Source: Mesorhabditis belari
Taxonomy: Eukaryota; Nematoda; Chromadorea; Rhabditida; Rhabditidae
Length of the DNA: 64,000 bases
Direction: 5' to 3'
Assembly: GCA_958450365.1 (NCBI GenBank)
Contig: CAUEEP010000737.1
Location: 788,501 to 852,500 of the forward strand
The notes under the pieces are model-generated. The model searched no databases. It was not told the origin of the DNA and saw nothing but the letters and a program-made list of their open reading frames with translations. Shown one piece after another: positions 59,772 through 64,000 of this stretch. The translations under genes and the position numbers were made by a program. The stretch's first letter is position 1. Each line of letters starts with the position of its first letter.

Positions 59772-59842
59772 CTCATGGCCGAATGCCTAGGAGTCTTGTA
59801 TCCTAATCGGCTGGTCACGGGTTCGATCCCAGCGACTAGAAA
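59772..59842 (+). pseudogene. tRNA-like sequence
   Basis: TGGCCGAATGCCTAGGAG as A box and CACGGGTTCGATCCCAG as B box; TTTT runs follow. No full cloverleaf. Sits between a mariner remnant and a family-B MITE. Confidence 0.4.
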
Positions 59843-59862
59843 ATTTTGCTCTTTTTCTCAGA

Positions 59863-60082
59863 TACCGTATTTTCTCTAATAGTAGTGCACCGCGCTGAGC
59901 CGAGTTGATGACTATTTTACAGTTTCCAAGTTTTCACAGAAGCTCAACACTCAAATCCCCCACTAGATCTCATCGTCAGCTACATTTTCCGATCCCACAT
60001 CGATAGGTTCTGATAATCGGTTCTCGAGATTTCGAGCAATTTAGACGACGCTCAGGGTGGACTACTATTAGAAAATACGGTA
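59863..60082. mobile_element. Family-B MITE, complete copy
   Basis: Ends ACCGTATTTTCTCTAATAGT and the complement of ACTATTAGAAAATACGGT, with TA at both sides. Interior starts CACCGCGCTGAGCCGAGTTG. Confidence 0.8.
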
Positions 60083-60319
60083 AATCGATATTTTCTATCG
60101 ATTTCTATACTCTAAAGCAAAGCTCAAGCATTTAATCTGACCCAAAAAGATCTTCAACAATCATTTTCATTATTATATTTATTATATTTTCATTCATTTC
60201 ATTTCATTTAACAATACAATGAGAAATTTGAAGTTTTCTTCAAGAAACTTAACCTTCATTTCAAGCATTCAAGCAGAAAACTCTTCTAAAGCACAGTTTT
60301 TTTTTTTTGATTGATTTTC

Positions 60320-60560
60320 CCAGGGAGCCCGGTTTATCTTGATTCTTCAGAAAGGGTGAAGGGGTATGATCCTTTCAACCATCCGCAATTCCCCACACAC
60401 GTCAGGGGGCTCATCTTCTCACCCCTTCATCCCCCTCTTCACCCCTTTTCCATCCGTTTTGACGGCTCCCGATCAACTTCTTCGATCATTCCCATTCACC
60501 CGATTCTTTCTTTGATCATCGATAAACTCTAGAATTCGCTCTTTTTCTCCTTTCACCCTT
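60320..60560. promoter_or_regulatory. Unannotated C-rich block upstream of WDFY3
   Basis: Non-repetitive and CCCC-rich (CACCCCTTCATCCCCCTCTTC), with no coding frame I can support. Similar pyrimidine-rich, non-repetitive patches lie at 62370-62560 and 63400-63560. Candidate conserved non-coding DNA only. Confidence 0.25.
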
Positions 60561-60783
60561 TTTTTCCCACGTCAATCTGTTTGCATCTTAACGCGTAACC
60601 GTCACGCCAATCAAATTAATTGTTCTTTTTTTTGCACAAGTTTAAAACTATCTGCCTGATAGTTTTAAACATTTTTATATTTTTATTTGCTTCAATTTAA
60701 TTGTATTTCTCTACAAAGTAAACTTGAAAGCAACTTTGAAATCACCAAAAAAACGTTCACCAGTTTTTGGTTTGGATAGATCG

Positions 60784-61090
60784 ACCGTATTTCTTCGAAT
60801 CGAAGACCGGGTAAAGAGTATCATCGCGTACTCCTGCGTACATCCTGCGTAGCAGCCCTTTTTAAAATTTCTTTTCTGCATAAAAGCTTTCAATCAAGTG
60901 ATATAGGGCTGGAAAATGACTCAAAAATACGACATGAGCTAACAGATTTTTGAGCCATTTTCCAGCTCTATAGCACTTGATTGAAAGCTTTTATGCAGAA
61001 AAGAAATTTTAAAAAGGGCTGCTACGCAGGATGTACGCAGGAGTACGCGATGATACTCTTTACCCGGTCTTCTATTCGAAGAAATACGGT
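60784..61090. mobile_element. Near-perfect fold-back element (307 bp)
   Basis: Arms 60784-60920 and about 60955-61090 are almost identical inverted copies beginning ACCGTATTTCTTCGAAT. Arm identity suggests a young insertion or gene conversion. The termini again begin ACCGTA. Confidence 0.7.
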
Positions 61091-61949
61091 GACCAGTCAA
61101 CATTTCCCCTTCTTTTTCTTTTCTAAAATCCTAGCTGTATTTTTGGCTTGGCTTGGCTTGGCTATATTTTTATATAAGTTCTACATTCTATTAAACCATT
61201 TTTGTTACTAAAATAGCAATCAAAACTGAGGGAAAACTGCTTTACTTTAGCCTTTTGTCTCGTTGTTTGTTGTCTGTTGTTGTCTTGTTGTTTTTCCAAG
61301 ATTTTGTCATCCAATCAGTCATCCAATCAAATCCTATTTTATATCATTTGAAAGCCTAAAGTCTTTTCTTTAAAACTATATAAAAATTAATAAGAAATCT
61401 TATCTCTAAATAAAGTTATGAGTCTTTAAAGTGTGGTTGTTTATTTAAAAGCAAGGATAATAGAAAAGCTATGGATTACTCTACTCCCATACTCGCCAAT
61501 ATTTCTTCTAGTAAATCAAGTGTGTGTCAGACAAGTCTACATCTACAACTTGCCAAAATGCAACCAGCTTTAGTCAAATGATCTTTGCCCAAGTGCTTGA
61601 ATCACTAGTGGAATGGCAAGTGCTTAAGAAAAGGGAAAGAAAAGTGTTGTTGTCTTTGTTCTTTTTTTTTTCTTCATCTACTGTTGTTTTGCGTGTGGCT
61701 TTGAATGACCGCCGCACCTTCTGAAGAAAAGAAAAAGAAAAGAAAAGAAAAGAAGACAGAAGGACCGAGAATGGATTGGATGACTTTTTCCCTTTTCTTC
61801 TATTTTCCAGGTTCTTCCGCTTCGCGGCGATTGAATGGCGACAATTGTCGCGCCTTTTCTCCATCTTTTTTAGACTTTTCTTCACAAATCAAACATTTAT
61901 CTGAAAATATATTGCTAGATTTTTTAAACAATATTTATCAGCTTTTAAA

Positions 61950-62075
61950 AATGAGTCTTTTATTTGCATCAAAGCGTCAAAGCAGTTTTGCATCAAAGCA
62001 TCAAAGCAACTTTGCATCAAAGCGTTAAAGCAGCTTTGCATCAAAGCGTCAAAGCACATTTTCATCAAAGCGCTG
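61950..62075. repeat. 24-bp repeat (GCATCAAAGCGTCAAAGCAG)
   Basis: About five diverged units. Confidence 0.85.
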
Positions 62076-62904
62076 AACATTTAAAAGCTGTTTTATTAAA
62101 GCTGAGGCTTAAACTGAGGCTTAAACTGAGCCTTTAAGCCTCAAAAATCGCAAACATTCTCTTTCTGGTTCAGATAAAAGTGTGCCAAGAAAGCTTGCGT
62201 TATCGCTTTTTGATAGATATTGATTAGCTCAATCAATTTCTTTCAAACCCCAAAAAAAAACAACGAGTGAAGGTCATTGAAAAGTGATAAATCACCGCAA
62301 GGTGTGAAAAAGAAAAATCTGCCTAGTAGAGTAATTTTTAGGAGAATAGAAGGATTTTAGAGTCTCAATTCTTACCGCTGAATCTCCTTTCTTTACCCAA
62401 TCTTTCCCCTGCCAGACTTCCAGCTGTGTTCTCTGCCAAATTCCACTTTCCAATCCTCGTTTCCCCCCTTCTCAAATCTATCCAAATATTCGCATCTCTT
62501 TGTTTAGATTCTTTCACGCAAATATCCACACTTTTGTTTTCAATCAAATGTTTACTCTAGACAGCTCATTTTCTTTTGTTTACTTGGTAAGGGTTACTTG
62601 TTGGGATTTGAATCTAGTTGAGGCAGAGTTGATGATCATTTTCATCCTAACCTCGTCACATCTAAAAGGCTAGAAGCCAGGTTTTGATCCGGATTTATTG
62701 TAAGTCGAAATATCCCTATACCCACGAGAAGTCAGGAACTGGTTTCAAGCCTTGATCTAACTTCTAGCATGATCAGCTCTAGTTTTACTATCACTAAAAG
62801 TCTCAGAATCTGCCAGAAGCTAGACCTAGGACCTTACCTGATCTAATCCTGAACTTACCTGATGTCTGGCGCTTTTCGAGTTCTTTTTTATATATGATTT
62901 TGTA

Positions 62905-63252
62905 GAGAGTGATCTTTCTAATGATCTTTCTATAGTGATCTTTCTATAGTGAGCTTTCTATAGAGATCTTTCTATAGAGATCTTTCTAATGATCTTTCTA
63001 ATGATCTTTCTAATGATCTTTCTATAGAGATCTTTCTAATGATCTTTCTAATGATCTTTCTAATGATCTTTCTAATGATCTTTCTATAGAGATCTTTCTA
63101 ATGATCTTTCTAATGATCTTTCTAATGATCTTTCTATAGAGATCTTTCTAATCATCTTTCTAATCATCTTTCTAATGATCTTTCTATAGAGATCTTTCTA
63201 ATGATCTTTCTAATGATCTTTCTAATGATCTTTCTAATCATCTTTCTAATGA
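62905..63252. repeat. Minisatellite of GATCTTTCTAAT and GATCTTTCTATAGA units
   Basis: About 28 units of 12 or 14 bases. The CTATAGA variant recurs at intervals of about four to five units, suggesting a higher-order repeat of about 50-60 bases. Confidence 0.92.
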
Positions 63253-64000
63253 TACTGTTTCATTTGACCAAGATTATTCAGTTCTAGAAGTTTCTTTGAA
63301 AGTTTAAATTTCATACTCTTCAACCCAATATTTTGTTTTCGACTGGTTGAACTGACAACCCGAATCCTTGTCTTCAAATATCTGATCACAAAGCGGACTA
63401 GTCATTCGAAAGAAACCCAATCCCTTTCCACCATGTTTCCCTTCCAGCTTTCACCCTTCTGTTTCTTTTTTGATTGCCCCCAATTGCATGCCATTCTTCC
63501 ATTCTATTGACTCAATTTCTTTCGATTTCTATTCCCAACAATGAACTCATTTCGAAATGAGTAAACAAAAGCAAGGGAAAACTTGATTGGATTGAAGAAA
63601 GTAGAGACGAACAATATTGATTGAGGCTTGAGACTAACAATATTGGTTGAGGCAAGTGTCAGATCACAATTCGTCTAGTATTCATAGGTACAATAGCCTA
63701 TTTTCATAAGTCTTTTTTACATTGCTCAGTCTCAAATCTTGTCTAAAAATAGATTTAAGGTTTAGTCAAGAATTCTCTAGATATCAGTTAGATCCGTGTA
63801 AGCAAAGAGCTTAAAGCCTTAAAGTCTAGCCCTAAAGTCAGCTTGGCTAGCCATAGCTTATCCAAAATCCAGATTTTTCTAATGGTAGGCTCAGCTAGCG
63901 TATTATAAACAAAGCGTTTTCTCTTCTATTGTACCAAATCTTGTTTCAGAATTGAAATGTGAAAGACTTTGTCAATCATTTTCATGTCAAGAAAATCGAA

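Larger units (their letters stand above)
55887..64000. other. Gene-poor region upstream of WDFY3
   Basis: No exon chain found on either strand. Contents listed separately: MITEs, mariner, fold-backs, tRNA-like units and minisatellites, plus AGAAGAG purine tracts at 56260-56310, 56690-56710 and 56940-56970. May be intergenic or a long intron of an outside gene. Confidence 0.55.

Noticed and set aside
61524..62028. Lys/Glu-rich reading frames near 61.6-61.9 kb
   Set aside because: Low-complexity AAAAGAAAAG tract translated by chance; no splice-consistent partner exons and no family match.

Overview
This is an AT-rich eukaryotic window, most likely from a nematode. The evidence is two long minus-strand genes cut into about 80 and 30 small exons, introns that usually end in TTTYAG-like acceptors, candidate spliced-leader acceptors just upstream of both start codons, and many TA-flanked mariner/Tc1-type elements. 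I cannot name the species.

Layout. At 27.5-55.3 kb (minus) lies a complete gene for a WDFY3/ALFY-type selective-autophagy scaffold. I can trace 83 exons, 9,945 coding bases and about 3,314 residues, in the family order: helical armadillo-like N-terminus, concanavalin-like region, helical middle, PH, BEACH, WD40 and C-terminal FYVE zinc finger. About 1.3 kb downstream on the same strand, from 26.2 kb to about 4.0 kb, is an IBTK-like gene with RCC1-type repeats, two BTB domains, a BACK-like helical region, a basic patch and a conserved C-terminal helix. Its last intron appears to be about 6 kb long and packed with repeats. One small exon near 10.5-11.07 kb is unresolved and the last exon is provisional. 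A tRNA-Ala(CGC) gene sits inside one of its introns.

The rest is non-coding and repeat-rich: 1-4.0 kb (downstream of the IBTK-like gene), the large introns, and 55.3-64 kb (upstream of WDFY3). These hold many minisatellite arrays (9-25 bp units), at least two MITE families with several copies each, fold-back elements, mariner copies (one 1.26 kb with decayed transposase, others internally deleted), a non-LTR retrotransposon tail, and about fifteen tRNA-like sequences, several in SINE-like families.

How the genes relate: ALFY proteins link ubiquitin-positive cargo to PI3P membranes and the autophagy machinery. IBTK-type proteins are reported substrate adaptors for CUL3 ubiquitin ligases. Co-orientation and trans-splice-like acceptors leave open an operon, but the spacing is long for one. 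I found no convincing new biological system. The most unusual signals are tRNA-like units with tandemly amplified or duplicated arms, a minisatellite whose unexpanded counterpart lies 5 kb away, a three-layer nested transposon insertion, and several MITE families sharing an ACCGTA terminus.
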